In this document: positions 17,734 through 26,602 of the stretch, in pieces
Numbering within the stretch: position 1 is the first letter of the stretch
Layout: each line of letters begins with the position of its first letter
Assembly: GCF_001908235.1 (NCBI RefSeq)
Contig: NZ_LGHK01000027.1
Coordinates: forward strand, 1-64,000
Length of the DNA stretch: 64,000 nt
Direction: 5' to 3'
Origin: Bradyrhizobium sp. NAS96.2
GTDB lineage: Bacteria > Pseudomonadota > Alphaproteobacteria > Rhizobiales > Xanthobacteraceae
Notes under the pieces: generated by a model
The model's database searches: none
What the model was told of the DNA's origin: nothing
Seen by the model: only the letters and a program-made list of their open reading frames with translations
Translations under genes and position numbers: made by a program

Positions 17734-18861
17734 TCAATAGGGAAACGGCCAAAGTCTGAGCTTCTCCTTGCCGATCGATATCAGCCTGGCGAAGCCATGG
17801 GGTTCCTTGATGAGAAGATAACAGATCAACGATCCGAAGATGATGAACTGGAGGTGCGTGATCGTTTGCGTGGACAGCGGCAGGCCGAGTTCGGTTGGAA
17901 GCACATTCAGCAGGATCGGCACGATGAGGATGAAGGCCGCCCCGATGAACGAACCCATGATCGATCCGAGCCCGCCGATGATGACCATGAACAGAAGATC
18001 CAGCGAGCGTTCGATCGAGAATGCAAGCGGCTCCCATGAACCGAGGTAGACGAACCCCCAGAGTGCGCCCGCCACTCCGATGATGAACGAAGAGACCGCG
18101 AAAGCCGTCAGCTTTGCGTAGAGCGGCCGGATACCGATCAGTTCGGCGGCGATATCCATGTCGCGGATCGCCATCCACTGCCTTCCGAGATTGCCGCGAA
18201 CGAGATTCTTCGCCAACACCGCAAGCACGGTCACGAAGAGCAGGCACAGCAGGTAGCGCTCGACCGGCGTACGAACGACCACGCCGAAGAAATCCAGTTC
18301 CGGGGCATTCACCGATCCTGACGGCGCATAGTTGGTGAACCACGGGAGCCGCAGGAACGCCCAATCGAAGAAGAACTGCGCGGCAAGCGTCGCAACCGCC
18401 AGATAGAGGCCCTTGATGCGCAGACTGGGAATACCGAACAGGATTCCAACACCCGCCGACATGAACCCGCCGAGCAGAATGGATGCCAATACGGGCAACG
18501 GTGGGATCGCGATCGCGAAGCCGAGCGAGGCCAGCGGGATGTGGACGCCGGTCGCCAGCTTGTAGGCCGAATAAGCGCCGATGGCCATGAATGCGCCGCT
18601 GCCGAGCGAGATCTGGCCGCAATAGCCGACGAGAATGTTGGTGCCGATGGCGGCGAGCGCCAGGATGAGGAAGGGCAGCAAGATGGCCCACAGCAGATAG
18701 TCGCTGCCGAACGGCCAGATGCGGAAGGTAGCCAGCAGCGGCACGCCGATGAAAGCGATCCCGAGCAAGATGGCGAGCGCAATACGATCCTGACGAATCG
18801 GGAAGATCGCCATGTCTTCCGCGTAGGTCGTCTTGAACTGGCCAGCTTCGCGATAGAGCAC
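17734..18861 (-). CDS. Branched-chain-type ABC transporter permease (LivM-like)
   Basis: Inner-membrane permease of 375 residues with about ten hydrophobic helices from residue 27 onward. Family features include GYCGQISLGSGAFMAIGAY (about 79-97), FGIPSLRIKGLYLAVATLA (about 142-160), the cytoplasmic coupling segment GRQWMAIRDMDIAAELIGI, and GALWGFVYLG. The N-terminal 25 residues (MLYREAGQFKTTYAEDM) are hydrophilic, as in many LivM proteins. It starts 15 bases after the other permease stops, so the two are translated together. It forms the pore with the LivH-like protein. Confidence 0.93.
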   Translation of the reverse strand: MLYREAGQFKTTYAEDMAIFPIRQDRIALAILLGIAFIGVPLLATFRIWPFGSDYLLWAILLPFLILALAAIGTNILVGYCGQISLGSGAFMAIGAYSAYKLATGVHIPLASLGFAIAIPPLPVLASILLGGFMSAGVGILFGIPSLRIKGLYLAVATLAAQFFFDWAFLRLPWFTNYAPSGSVNAPELDFFGVVVRTPVERYLLCLLFVTVLAVLAKNLVRGNLGRQWMAIRDMDIAAELIGIRPLYAKLTAFAVSSFIIGVAGALWGFVYLGSWEPLAFSIERSLDLLFMVIIGGLGSIMGSFIGAAFILIVPILLNVLPTELGLPLSTQTITHLQFIIFGSLICYLLIKEPHGFARLISIGKEKLRLWPFPY

Positions 18862-18876
18862 ACCGACCTCCTTGCC

Positions 18877-19806
18877 TCAGATGCGTTCGATGATCCGCTC
18901 GCCGAACAGACCCTGTGGCCGCACAAGCAGCACCGCCAACGCCAGCACATAGGCAAACCAGTATTCGATACCGCCGCCGATGGATGGCCCCAGATACACC
19001 TCGGCAATCTTCTCGCCCGCCCCCACGATGAGCCCGCCGACGATGGCTCCCGGAATGGAGGTGAGGCCTCCGATGATCAAAACCGGCAGGGCCTTCAGCG
19101 CAAGGAAGGTGATGGAGAACTGCACGCCAAGCTTGGTACCCCACACTGTCGCCGCGACCAGCGCAACGAGACCGGCAGCGAGCCAGACCACGAACCAAAT
19201 CCAACTGATTGGAATCCCGACCGAGTGCGCGGCAAGATGGTCATCGGCCACGGCCCTGAGCGCGCGACCGGTCTTGGTACGCTGAAAGAAGAGCGCGAGG
19301 CCGGCGACCAGGATGCCAGCGATCAACGCGCCCCAGACGTCCAGCTTGTTGACCAGAATCCCGCCCGGGAAGAGCCCTTCGAACAAGAACCAGGCGTCGG
19401 TCGGGAACAGTCGCAATGGGTAGACGTCCGATCCGAAGATCATCTCCGCCACGCCCTCGATGACGAACGTCACGCCGATCGTGGACATGAACAGCGTGAG
19501 GGCGTCCTGGTTGACGAGAGGTCCGACCACGAACCGCTCGATGAGCCAGGCCGTTGCCGCCATGATCACGGCGGCAAAGCCGATGCCGAGCACGACCGCG
19601 ACCCAAAGCGGAAAGCCATTGGCGACCAGGAGATCGAGGGCGCGAACCAGCGCCAGCCCTGCGAGCAATACCATCGCTCCTTGCGCATAATTGAACACCC
19701 CGGATGCCTTGAAGATCAGCACGAATCCGAGCGCGACCAGCGAATAGAGGACGCCGGACATCAATCCGCCGATCAGGACTTCGAGAAACTGCCCAAATGC
19801 GATCAA
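18877..19806 (-). CDS. Branched-chain-type ABC transporter permease (LivH-like)
   Basis: Inner-membrane permease, 309 residues with about eight hydrophobic segments. The N-terminal family pattern is LIGGLMSGVLYSLVALGFVL (about 12-31) followed by FKASGVFNYAQGAMVLLAG. The conserved coupling region TGRALRAVADDHLAAHSVGI lies around residues 182-201, and TSIPGAIVGGLIVG near 251. It begins nine bases after the ATPase gene stop and ends 15 bases before the second permease start, within the same operon. Confidence 0.93.
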   Translation of the reverse strand: MIAFGQFLEVLIGGLMSGVLYSLVALGFVLIFKASGVFNYAQGAMVLLAGLALVRALDLLVANGFPLWVAVVLGIGFAAVIMAATAWLIERFVVGPLVNQDALTLFMSTIGVTFVIEGVAEMIFGSDVYPLRLFPTDAWFLFEGLFPGGILVNKLDVWGALIAGILVAGLALFFQRTKTGRALRAVADDHLAAHSVGIPISWIWFVVWLAAGLVALVAATVWGTKLGVQFSITFLALKALPVLIIGGLTSIPGAIVGGLIVGAGEKIAEVYLGPSIGGGIEYWFAYVLALAVLLVRPQGLFGERIIERI

Positions 19807-19815
19807 GAGCGCTCC

Positions 19816-20601
19816 TCAGTGTGCAATGCCAAGATAGGCGTCGATGACGGTCTGACTTCTCTTCACCTCGTCAGGCGTGCCGTCGGCGATCTTTACGCCG
19901 TGATCAAGCACCGCCACCCGATCCGACAGATCCATGACCACGGCCATATCGTGCTCGATCAGGGCGATGGTCGTGCCGAAATGATTGTTCACATCCATGA
20001 TGAACCGCGACATGTCCTCCTTCTCCTCGAGGTTCATGCCCGCCATCGGCTCGTCGAGGAGAAGGAGATCGGGCTCCATCGCGAGAGCGCGACCAAGCTC
20101 GACACGCTTCTGCAAACCATACGGTAAACGCCCAACGGGGACCTTGCGGATTGTCTCGATCTCGAGGAAGTCGATGATCTCCTCAACCTTGCGCCGATGC
20201 TCGACCTCCTCCGCGAGAGCAGGGCCAAAGCGCAGCAGCTGCCACAACACGCCACAGCGCACCTTCAAGGTGCGGCCTGCCATGATGTTGTCGAGCGCGC
20301 TCATGCCCTTGAACAGGGCGACATTTTGAAAGGTACGCGCGATGCCGCCGCGTGCTGCCTCGAAAGGCTGCATTTTGGCCCGGGTGCGCCCCTTGAAGGT
20401 GATCGCGCCATGATTTGGACGATAGAAACCGTTGATGACGTTCAGCATCGAAGTCTTTCCGGCGCCGTTGGGGCCGATGATGGCCCGAATCTCGCCTTTC
20501 CTGATGTTGAACGAAACGTCCCTCAGCGCCTTGACGCCTCCGAAGGAGAGCGCCACGCGCTCGACCTGAAGCAGGATGTCGTCGGTGTCCGGCGCTCTCA
20601 T
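19816..20601 (-). CDS. Branched-chain-type ABC transporter ATPase (LivG-like)
   Basis: Second ATPase of the importer, 261 residues. Walker A is GPNGAGKTSMLNVINGF, the signature region is LPYGLQKRVELGRALAM (the form typical of LivG, without a classical LSGGQ), and Walker B is LLLLDEPMAGMNLEE. The ATG at 20601 is chosen over the longer frame from 20649: it has GGGGAGA at five bases' spacing, and its ATGA overlaps the stop of the ligase gene, showing translational coupling. It works as a heterodimer with the LivF-like subunit. Confidence 0.94.
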   Translation of the reverse strand: MRAPDTDDILLQVERVALSFGGVKALRDVSFNIRKGEIRAIIGPNGAGKTSMLNVINGFYRPNHGAITFKGRTRAKMQPFEAARGGIARTFQNVALFKGMSALDNIMAGRTLKVRCGVLWQLLRFGPALAEEVEHRRKVEEIIDFLEIETIRKVPVGRLPYGLQKRVELGRALAMEPDLLLLDEPMAGMNLEEKEDMSRFIMDVNNHFGTTIALIEHDMAVVMDLSDRVAVLDHGVKIADGTPDEVKRSQTVIDAYLGIAH

Positions 20602-22568
20602 GCTGCTCTCCCCAGAGGTTCCCCCGAACCAATGGCCTGCATGTCGCAAATCCTGACCCGTGCCGCGATCGTGCCCTTCCGGCCATCCTCAAAAGTGACG
20701 TCCGTAGAAATGTCGGCGTCCCGCGCCCCGTCGTAGAGTGCCGTCACCAACGGCGCATAGCGTTCGGCAATGAAGCGGCGGCGCACCTTCTGCGTGCGGG
20801 TCAGTTCGCCGTCATCGGCGTCGAGTTCCTTGTGCAGAATGAGAAAACGGCGAATCTGGGCACCCGCAAGCACCTTTTCCCCGGCCAGCGAGCGGTTCAC
20901 CGCGGCAACGTCTTTCGCGACCATGTCGTAGACCAGCGGATGCCCGGCAAGCTCCTGATAGGATCCGTAGGCGACGTTGTTGCGCTCCGCCCAATTCGCA
21001 ACGGCAACCGGGTCGATGTTGAGCATGGCGCAAACGAACTCTCGCGAGTCACCGAACGCGATCGCTTCCTTGATATTGGGATAGAACTTCAGCTTGTTCT
21101 CAAGGTACTTCGGGGAAAACATCGTGCCGTCAACCAGCCGACCGACGTCCTTCGCACGATCGATGATCTTCAGATGCCCGGTCTGCTCGTCAAAAAAGCC
21201 CGCATCGCCGGTCCTGACGTATCCGTCGGACGTCATGGCTTCCGCGGTCTTTGCCTGATCCTTGAAATATCCGAGGAACATGCCGGGCGAGCGAAACTGT
21301 ACTTCGCCCGATTCCGCGATGCGGATGTCAACGTTGGGCGCGGCCGGACCAACCGTATCCGGGTAGATCTCGCCATCAGGCTGGCACGTTACATAAAGGA
21401 ACGCCTCGGTCTGACCGTAGAGCTGTTTCAGATTCAATCCGATCGAGCGGTACAACGCGAACAGATCCGGACCGATGGCTTCGCCTCCGGTGTAGGCGAC
21501 CCGTACCAGAGACAGGCCGAGGACGTTCTTGAGAGGCTCGTAGACCAGCCAGCGCCCGAGCGCATAAAGCAACCGGCCCGACAGCGGCACCGGACGTCCG
21601 GTCAAGACTTGTTCGCCATACCGGCGTGCGACGTCCAGGAAGTAATCGAACAATCGCCGCTTGAGCGGCGCGGCGTCCTCCATGCGGACCATCAGCCGTG
21701 TCAGCATGGCCTCAAAACTGCGTGGCGGGGCCAGGTAGAAGGTTGGTCCTATTTCACGCCGATCCTGTTCGATCGTGTCGCTGCTCTCGGGACACGCCAT
21801 GCAGAATCCGGCCACGAGGCCCTGCACGTAGCTGACGTAATGATCGCCCGCCCAGGCCAGCGGCAGATAAGCGAACACCACGTCCTTGTCGGTCAGCTTG
21901 TCGAACCGCGTGGTGTCGGTTGCAGCATCGATGCAGCGGCCCGCCGACAGCATGACACCCTTCGGCGCTCCGGTCGTTCCCGAGGTGTAGAGGATGACCG
22001 CAATGTCTGAACCGTTCCCAGCCTGAACGTATTCATCAATCCGTTGACCAAGCGCCACGTCGGCCGCAAGCGCGGCGCGGCCGTCCGCAATGATATTGTC
22101 GATTGCGATCACTCCACTGCGCTCGTAGCCGTCGAGGCCACGCGGCTCGTCGTAGACGATCTTGTTGAGTTGCGGCAGCCGCTCGGACACCGACAAGACC
22201 TTGTCGACCTGTTCCTGGTCCTGCACTGCGACGAGCTTCGTCTCGGCGTGAGCGAGCACAAAGGCAAGCTCATCCGCCACGGCATCCGAGTAGACCGGAA
22301 CGGGAATGGCGCGCAGCATCTGCGCTGCCATCATGGTCCAGTAAAGCTTCGGACGATTTGAGCCAACAATGGCGATCGTGTCGCCTTGTCGCAAGCCAAG
22401 GCGATCCAGGCCGGCGGCGTAAGCTCGCACGATCTCGGCGACCTGAGCCCAGGTCCAGTTCTGCCAGATACCGAGATCCTTGTGCCGAAACGCCGGCCGC
22501 GCGCCAAACTGTGCAGCATTTCGCAGCAGCAATTTGGGGAACGTATCGAACGATCCGCCGCCAGCCAT
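20598..22568 (-). CDS. AMP-binding acyl-CoA synthetase (long-chain fatty-acid-CoA ligase type)
   Basis: ATP-dependent ligase that activates a carboxylic acid to its CoA thioester through an acyl-AMP intermediate. The 656-residue protein has the AMP-binding loop VILYTSGTTGAPKGVML (about 190-206), the substrate-site YGQTEAF (about 384-390), TGDAGFFDEQ (about 452-461) and the hinge RAKDVGRL. The length and insertions match the long-chain FadD15/ACSL-like branch rather than short-chain Acs. As the first gene of an operon with a complete importer, it probably traps or activates the imported substrate (inference). The 375 bases upstream hold no recognisable promoter box apart from T/A-rich stretches. 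Confidence 0.92.
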   Translation of the reverse strand: MAGGGSFDTFPKLLLRNAAQFGARPAFRHKDLGIWQNWTWAQVAEIVRAYAAGLDRLGLRQGDTIAIVGSNRPKLYWTMMAAQMLRAIPVPVYSDAVADELAFVLAHAETKLVAVQDQEQVDKVLSVSERLPQLNKIVYDEPRGLDGYERSGVIAIDNIIADGRAALAADVALGQRIDEYVQAGNGSDIAVILYTSGTTGAPKGVMLSAGRCIDAATDTTRFDKLTDKDVVFAYLPLAWAGDHYVSYVQGLVAGFCMACPESSDTIEQDRREIGPTFYLAPPRSFEAMLTRLMVRMEDAAPLKRRLFDYFLDVARRYGEQVLTGRPVPLSGRLLYALGRWLVYEPLKNVLGLSLVRVAYTGGEAIGPDLFALYRSIGLNLKQLYGQTEAFLYVTCQPDGEIYPDTVGPAAPNVDIRIAESGEVQFRSPGMFLGYFKDQAKTAEAMTSDGYVRTGDAGFFDEQTGHLKIIDRAKDVGRLVDGTMFSPKYLENKLKFYPNIKEAIAFGDSREFVCAMLNIDPVAVANWAERNNVAYGSYQELAGHPLVYDMVAKDVAAVNRSLAGEKVLAGAQIRRFLILHKELDADDGELTRTQKVRRRFIAERYAPLVTALYDGARDADISTDVTFEDGRKGTIAARVRICDMQAIGSGEPLGRAA

Positions 22569-22843
22569 GTCGGTCTCGGTCCCAAAAACCGGCGCGTTGG
22601 TTCGCTCCTGTTATGGTGATGCCTGCCCTTTTTGGGCAACAGCCATGCGAGTGCCGCATGCTCCACCTTACAACGGATCGGGACCCCCACAAGTACCCTA
22701 TGAAAAGATGGCGCTTCTCTGTGGCGCCCGAGCGAAAGAGATAGCGTGCGCCCCAAGACGGAGCTGACTATCAAACCAGTCCGAAATGGGTTGCGGTGCA
22801 ATGCGGCTGGTCGGCTCCTGTAGGAGGTAACCCCAATGAGTTG

Positions 22844-22943
22844 CTGGCCTCACGGCACGGCTGGCCGTCGCGCATCCACGCGGACGAAGCGCGGATCAAT
22901 TCGGGCCACATCACGCGTCGGTCGAGGCCGGGCAGATCGCCAA
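22844..22943. repeat. Dispersed ~100-bp repeat, copy B (intergenic)
   Basis: Diverged copy of 15298-15399. It starts CTGGCCTCACGGCACGGCTG and ends GGCAGATCGCCAAT, directly before the minus-strand stop codon at 22944-22946. Read in one frame it would give LASRHGWPSR, the same peptide as the acyltransferase tail, but here no upstream coding sequence runs into it. The rest of 22569-22843 shows no gene that I can support. Confidence 0.75.
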
Positions 22944-23648
22944 TCACAGATTGCGCTGCGACCAGCGATTGTTCGCCCATCCCGCGCAGAACACCGCATC
23001 GGCACTGTCGGGGATGATCCGCGCGAACCACCGGTCGACCTCCGGCGAGGTCTGGGTCGTCGGCTCATCGCGATAACGCAGCCGGCCGTAGGCGCCCCGC
23101 ATCACCATCGTCGCCTTCTCGATAGCCTGACGCGGATACAGCGTTGCAGCCAGGCTGAGACAGAGTTCGTCGAGATCGTTCCCTTGCACCTCGGCCGGAA
23201 TGGCCGGCACGACGCTGCGGCATTGCGCGCGGCCCAGCACGTAGATGACGGGATTTCGCGTCCGCCAGCACAGGCAGAATTCTGCCGGCGCCGCCGGGTC
23301 GCCGAACTCCGCCGCCATCGCGGTCTCGAACATCCGCTTGAAGAAACCGCCGCCGCGATAGGTGTCCCGGACTGCGGTGCCTGACAGATAGATCACCGGC
23401 GTGCCGCCAACGGCCAGGCGCTGGATGATCATGTAGGCCACGCATGCGCCCCCGTGATGAAGCAGGACAATGCCGTGGTCGGCATTGAACGGCGCGTGCT
23501 GACGCGACCAGAATCGTCCTTCGGTCAGCCAGTTCGTATCGATGATGCTGCTGATGTCGTCGAGCACAGCATCGCGGCGATGCTCCGGGACATCAGAGGC
23601 GATTTGAAACAGCTCGCTAGTCACAGAACCGGACGGCGTGGCGATCAC
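22944..23648 (-). CDS. Putative GNAT-like acetyltransferase
   Basis: A 234-residue protein of uncertain function. Near residue 94 it has VRDTYRGGGFFKRMFETAM, which resembles the acetyl-CoA pyrophosphate-binding loop (R/Q-x-x-G-x-G/A plus helix) of GNAT enzymes, preceded by beta-strand-like VAYMIIQRLAVGG and TPVIYLSGTAV. This is pattern recognition, not a firm match. The frame is open to 23915, but the upstream part overlaps dispersed repeats (23809-24011). I prefer the GTG at 23648 (VIATPSGSVTSELFQ), which has AGGA nine bases upstream. It is monocistronic and divergent from rnd across a 527-base gap. Confidence 0.6.
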   Translation of the reverse strand: MIATPSGSVTSELFQIASDVPEHRRDAVLDDISSIIDTNWLTEGRFWSRQHAPFNADHGIVLLHHGGACVAYMIIQRLAVGGTPVIYLSGTAVRDTYRGGGFFKRMFETAMAAEFGDPAAPAEFCLCWRTRNPVIYVLGRAQCRSVVPAIPAEVQGNDLDELCLSLAATLYPRQAIEKATMVMRGAYGRLRYRDEPTTQTSPEVDRWFARIIPDSADAVFCAGWANNRWSQRNL

Positions 23649-23808
23649 GGTGGCGGGTCCTTTTTGTAACTCGACTTCAGGTTGCTTGTGCAAGGTACGG
23701 CACGCGTGGCCCGCCTGACAAGTCTGCGCTCCTGGTTGCTCCAAATCGCCAATTACCAATTTGCCCGACGGCGCAAATGCTCGCAGCAACGCGAGCGCCC
23801 GATAACGA

Positions 23809-23851
23809 CCGCCTCTGGAATACTGGATCACCGCTTTCGCGGGTGATGACA
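23809..23851. repeat. Half copy of the GTCATCACCCGCGAAAGCGG repeat family
   Basis: On the minus strand it reads GTCATCACCCGCGAAAGCGG, then TGATCCAGTATTCCAGAG, a motif I associate with Bradyrhizobium intergenic regions (from memory). It lies 38 bases before the larger relative at 23889-24011. Confidence 0.7.
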
Positions 23852-23888
23852 CCGCGGGTTTGACATCTTGAATCGAGAACCACCCGGC

Positions 23889-24011
23889 GTCGTCCAGGCG
23901 AAAGCCAGGACCCATTACCCCCTATGCAAATTGCCGCGCGAGACCGGGGCCGCGGTCGCCCGATCAGCAAATTCCGGTGGTTATGGATTCTGCCTTTCGC
24001 GGGGATGACGG
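23889..24011. repeat. Palindromic repeat, GTCRTCC...GCGAAAG...GGA family
   Basis: The left end GTCGTCCAGGCGAAAGCCAG, continuing GACCCATTACCCC, is mirrored by the right end GGTGGTTATGGATTCTGCC followed by TTTCGCGGGGATGACG. The same termini occur at 37457-37591. With the half copy at 23809 it fills most of the 527-base gap 23649-24175; the remaining stretch up to rnd contains CTTGACA (24119-24125), which could be a -35 hexamer. Confidence 0.75.
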
Positions 24012-24175
24012 GCCAAATTCGCGGCACGACCGGGCCGAAAACACCCTCGAATCACGCCCAATCAATCCAAAAATGCCCTGTCCGTCACCCCATGCAGGGC
24101 CAAAATCCCTGCAAGACCCTTGACATAGCTGCCCTTTCGGCAGAACGCGTGTGGTCAAGCCGTCATGGATACTTC

Positions 24176-25324
24176 ATGGATCTGATTAGCACGACCTCCG
24201 ACCTCGCCGCCGCCTGTGATCGGCTCGCCCAACACAAGGTCATCACCGTCGACACCGAGTTCCTGCGGGAGACGACCTACTATCCCCTGCTCTGCGTCGT
24301 GCAGATGGCAAGTGCGGACGAAGCCGTCGTGGTCGACGCGCTGGCGCCCGGCATCGACCTCAAGCCGTTCTTCGAGTTGATGTCGAACGAGGCCGTGCTG
24401 AAGGTTTTCCACGCCGCGCGGCAGGACATCGAAATCGTCTGGCACCTCTCCGGCACGATCCCGCACCCGATCTTCGACACCCAGGTCGCGGCCATGGTGC
24501 TCGGCTATGGCGACAGCATCGCCTATGACCAGCTCGTCGACCGCGTCACCGGCCATCGCCCCGACAAGACCCACCGCTTCACCGACTGGTCGCGCCGCCC
24601 GCTGACCGAAGAGCAGCTGCATTACGCCGTCTCCGACGTCACCCATCTGCGCGAAGTGTTCGCGGCGCTCGATGCCGATTTGCGCAAGCGCGACCGCAGC
24701 GACTGGGTCAGCGAGGAGATGGAGATCCTGACCTCGCCGAAGACCTACGACTTCCATCCCGAGCGCGCCTGGGAACGGCTCAAGACCCGCGTGCGCAAGC
24801 CGCGCGAGCTCGCGGTGCTGATCGAGGTCGCCGCCTGGCGCGAGCAGGAGGCGCAAAGCCGCGACGTGCCGCGCTCGCGCGTGCTCAAGGACGATGCGGT
24901 CGGCGACATCGCCACCCATGCGCCAACTTCGCTGGAGAAGCTAGGCAATCTGCGTTCGCTGCCGAAGGGTTTCGAGCGCTCGAAATGGGGCGCCGACATC
25001 ATTGCCGCCGTGCAGCGCGGGCTGGCCCGCGACCAGGCGACGCTGCCCAAGCTGGAAAAGCCCAGAAACAATTCCAACGGTGCGGCGACCGTCGAGCTGC
25101 TCAAGGTGCTGCTCCGCATGACCTCGGAGCGCCACGGCGTCGCCAGCAAGGTGATCGCCACCGTCGACGACCTCGAGCAGATTGCGGCCAGCGATCAGGC
25201 CGAGGTCGGCGCCCTGCACGGCTGGCGGCGCGAATTGTTCGGCGAAGCGGCACTCAAGCTCAAGCACGGCCAGCTCGCGCTCGCGATCGACAAGGGCCGC
25301 GTGGTGCGGGTCGACAGGGGCTAG
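24176..25324 (+). CDS. rnd: Ribonuclease D
   Basis: 3'-5' exoribonuclease of the DEDD superfamily that trims tRNA precursors and other small stable RNAs. The 382-residue protein shows exonuclease motif [14 protein letters not shown] (about 25-37), motif [12 protein letters not shown] (about 79-88), and motif [16 protein letters not shown] with the DEDDy tyrosine and aspartate (about 150-162). These are followed by a helical HRDC domain (about 210-290) that binds RNA. The ATG at 24176 gives the family's usual N-terminus; the frame upstream is an open shadow across repeats. Confidence 0.94.
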   Translation: MDLISTTSDLAAACDRLAQHKVITVDTEFLRETTYYPLLCVVQMASADEAVVVDALAPGIDLKPFFELMSNEAVLKVFHAARQDIEIVWHLSGTIPHPIFDTQVAAMVLGYGDSIAYDQLVDRVTGHRPDKTHRFTDWSRRPLTEEQLHYAVSDVTHLREVFAALDADLRKRDRSDWVSEEMEILTSPKTYDFHPERAWERLKTRVRKPRELAVLIEVAAWREQEAQSRDVPRSRVLKDDAVGDIATHAPTSLEKLGNLRSLPKGFERSKWGADIIAAVQRGLARDQATLPKLEKPRNNSNGAATVELLKVLLRMTSERHGVASKVIATVDDLEQIAASDQAEVGALHGWRRELFGEAALKLKHGQLALAIDKGRVVRVDRG

Positions 25325-25399
25325 CGCACCAGGTTCCATCCGACCGTCGGCCACTGGCCGAACGCCTTGGGCCTGTCGTTCGACCGGCACAGGCTGAGG

Positions 25400-25412
25400 T
25401 TGCGTCACGCAA
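25400..25412. promoter_or_regulatory. Palindrome TTGCGTCACGCAA upstream of cspA
   Basis: A perfect 13-base palindrome centred 245 bases before the cspA start, about 75 bases after the rnd stop. It could be a regulator site. The remaining 327-base stretch 25325-25651 is probably promoter plus a long leader, as in cold-shock mRNAs. It includes an imperfect direct repeat (GACTTGAAGAC and GACCTGAAGAC, near 25533-25558) and no gene that I can support. Confidence 0.35.
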
Positions 25413-25651
25413 AACCACCGCGCTTGCTAACGCGCAATTTTCGTGTTGCAATCCCTTCACAATCGGATTGCGGCCGTTCGACTGTGCGTTTCACGACGTT
25501 TCTATCCAAGGCTTCGAGAGGCGAAACTTCGGACTTGAAGACTTTGGACCTGAAGACCCGGGAATTGAGCAGACAGCGGAAAGCACGCTTGTGGCGTGGC
25601 ACGTGGAAAACGTGGCCGCGTCTTTTTTATGTCTAGACTGGGAGAGAGACG

Positions 25652-25855
25652 ATGCCGAAGGGTACCGTCAAATGGTTCAACCCGACCAAAGGCTACGGGT
25701 TCATCAAGCCGGCCGTCGGTGACAAGGATGTGTTCGTCCACATCTCGGCGGTCGAACGCGCAGGCCTCAGCACACTCAACGAGAACCAGACCGTCGAGTA
25801 CGAGCTGGTGGAGAACCGCGGCAAGGCGTCGGCAGAGAACCTCAAGGTTCACTGA
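25652..25855 (+). CDS. cspA: Cold-shock domain protein
   Basis: A 67-residue single-domain OB-fold RNA chaperone. RNP1 is KGYGFIKP (about 13-20) and RNP2 is VFVHISAVE (about 27-35), with the opening GTVKWFNPTKGYG of the family. It acts in the cytoplasm by melting secondary structure in mRNA. The ribosome site is GGGAGAGAGACG just before the ATG. The long upstream region may be a structured leader. A GC-rich hairpin follows 33 bases after the stop. Alphaproteobacteria carry several paralogues, so the symbol is a family name. Confidence 0.95.
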   Translation: MPKGTVKWFNPTKGYGFIKPAVGDKDVFVHISAVERAGLSTLNENQTVEYELVENRGKASAENLKVH

Positions 25856-25887
25856 TCGACGCTGTCGGCGGACTTCGTCCTGATACC

Positions 25888-25913
25888 TCCCCCGGCTGCA
25901 TCACCCCGGGGGG
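25888..25913 (+). terminator. Hairpin after cspA
   Basis: CCCCCGG (25889-25895) pairs with CCGGGGG (25906-25912), with a ten-base loop. A loose T-rich stretch (TTTTCTTT) follows some 15 bases later. It lies between cspA and the convergent purN and may serve both. Confidence 0.6.
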
Positions 25914-25951
25914 ATCCTCTCAGGGATTTTCTTTGACGCAGGCGACGCTCC

Positions 25952-26602
25952 CTAAGGCGCCGGCGCAATCAACGTGCTGTCGGTTGCGACGCTTCCCTGC
26001 GTGCTGCAGCGATCGCCTTCCAGCTTGAGCCGGCCGCTCGCCAGCAGCCGCAGCGCCTCCGGATAGATGCGATGCTCGATTCCGATCACGCGTGCGGCGA
26101 GCGTCTCCGGCGTGTCATCGTCGGCCACGGTCACCGCGCCCTGCATCACGATCGGTCCGGCATCGGTCTCCGGGATCACGAAATGCACCGTCGCGCCGGA
26201 CAGCTTGACCCCTGCACGCAACGCCTGGCCATGCGGATCGAGGCCGGGGAAACACGGCAACAGCGAGGGATGGATGTTGAGCATCCGCCCGTACCAGTGC
26301 CGCGCGAAATCGGCGGTGAACAGCCGCATGAAGCCGCCGAGGCAAATCAGCTCGACCTTGTTGTCGTCGAGCGCCTTTTGCAGCACCGTCTCGAAGCCGG
26401 CGCGGTCCTTGCCGAACGGCTTGCTCGCGATGACGACGGTCGGAATGCCGCTGGCGGCAGCCTTCTCCAGCCCGGGCGCGTCGGCACGGTTGGAGATCAC
26501 GACCGCGATCTCGGCCGGAAAGTCCGCAGCCTTCGCGGCCTCGATCAGCGCGGCCATGTTGGAGCCGCGGCCGGAGATCAGGATGGCTGTGCGGCGCTTC
26601 AT
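25952..26602 (-). CDS. purN: Phosphoribosylglycinamide formyltransferase
   Basis: Transfers a formyl group from 10-formyltetrahydrofolate to GAR, the third step of purine synthesis. The 216-residue protein has the phosphate loop [14 protein letters not shown] (about 9-22), the catalytic segment [12 protein letters not shown] (about 108-119) with the essential His, and [13 protein letters not shown] (about 143-155) with the catalytic Asp. The usual HTH after FPGL is replaced by DPHGQA, a minor deviation. Its ATG overlaps the purM stop (ATGA, 26599-26602), so the two are translationally coupled. Confidence 0.96.
   Translation of the reverse strand: MKRRTAILISGRGSNMAALIEAAKAADFPAEIAVVISNRADAPGLEKAAASGIPTVVIASKPFGKDRAGFETVLQKALDDNKVELICLGGFMRLFTADFARHWYGRMLNIHPSLLPCFPGLDPHGQALRAGVKLSGATVHFVIPETDAGPIVMQGAVTVADDDTPETLAARVIGIEHRIYPEALRLLASGRLKLEGDRCSTQGSVATDSTLIAPAP

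Noticed and set aside
22569..22700. Possible sigma-54 promoter (GGCAC and TTGC) in front of the ligase operon
   Set aside because: The spacing between the GG and GC elements is 16 bases instead of 10, so it does not fit the -24/-12 rule.
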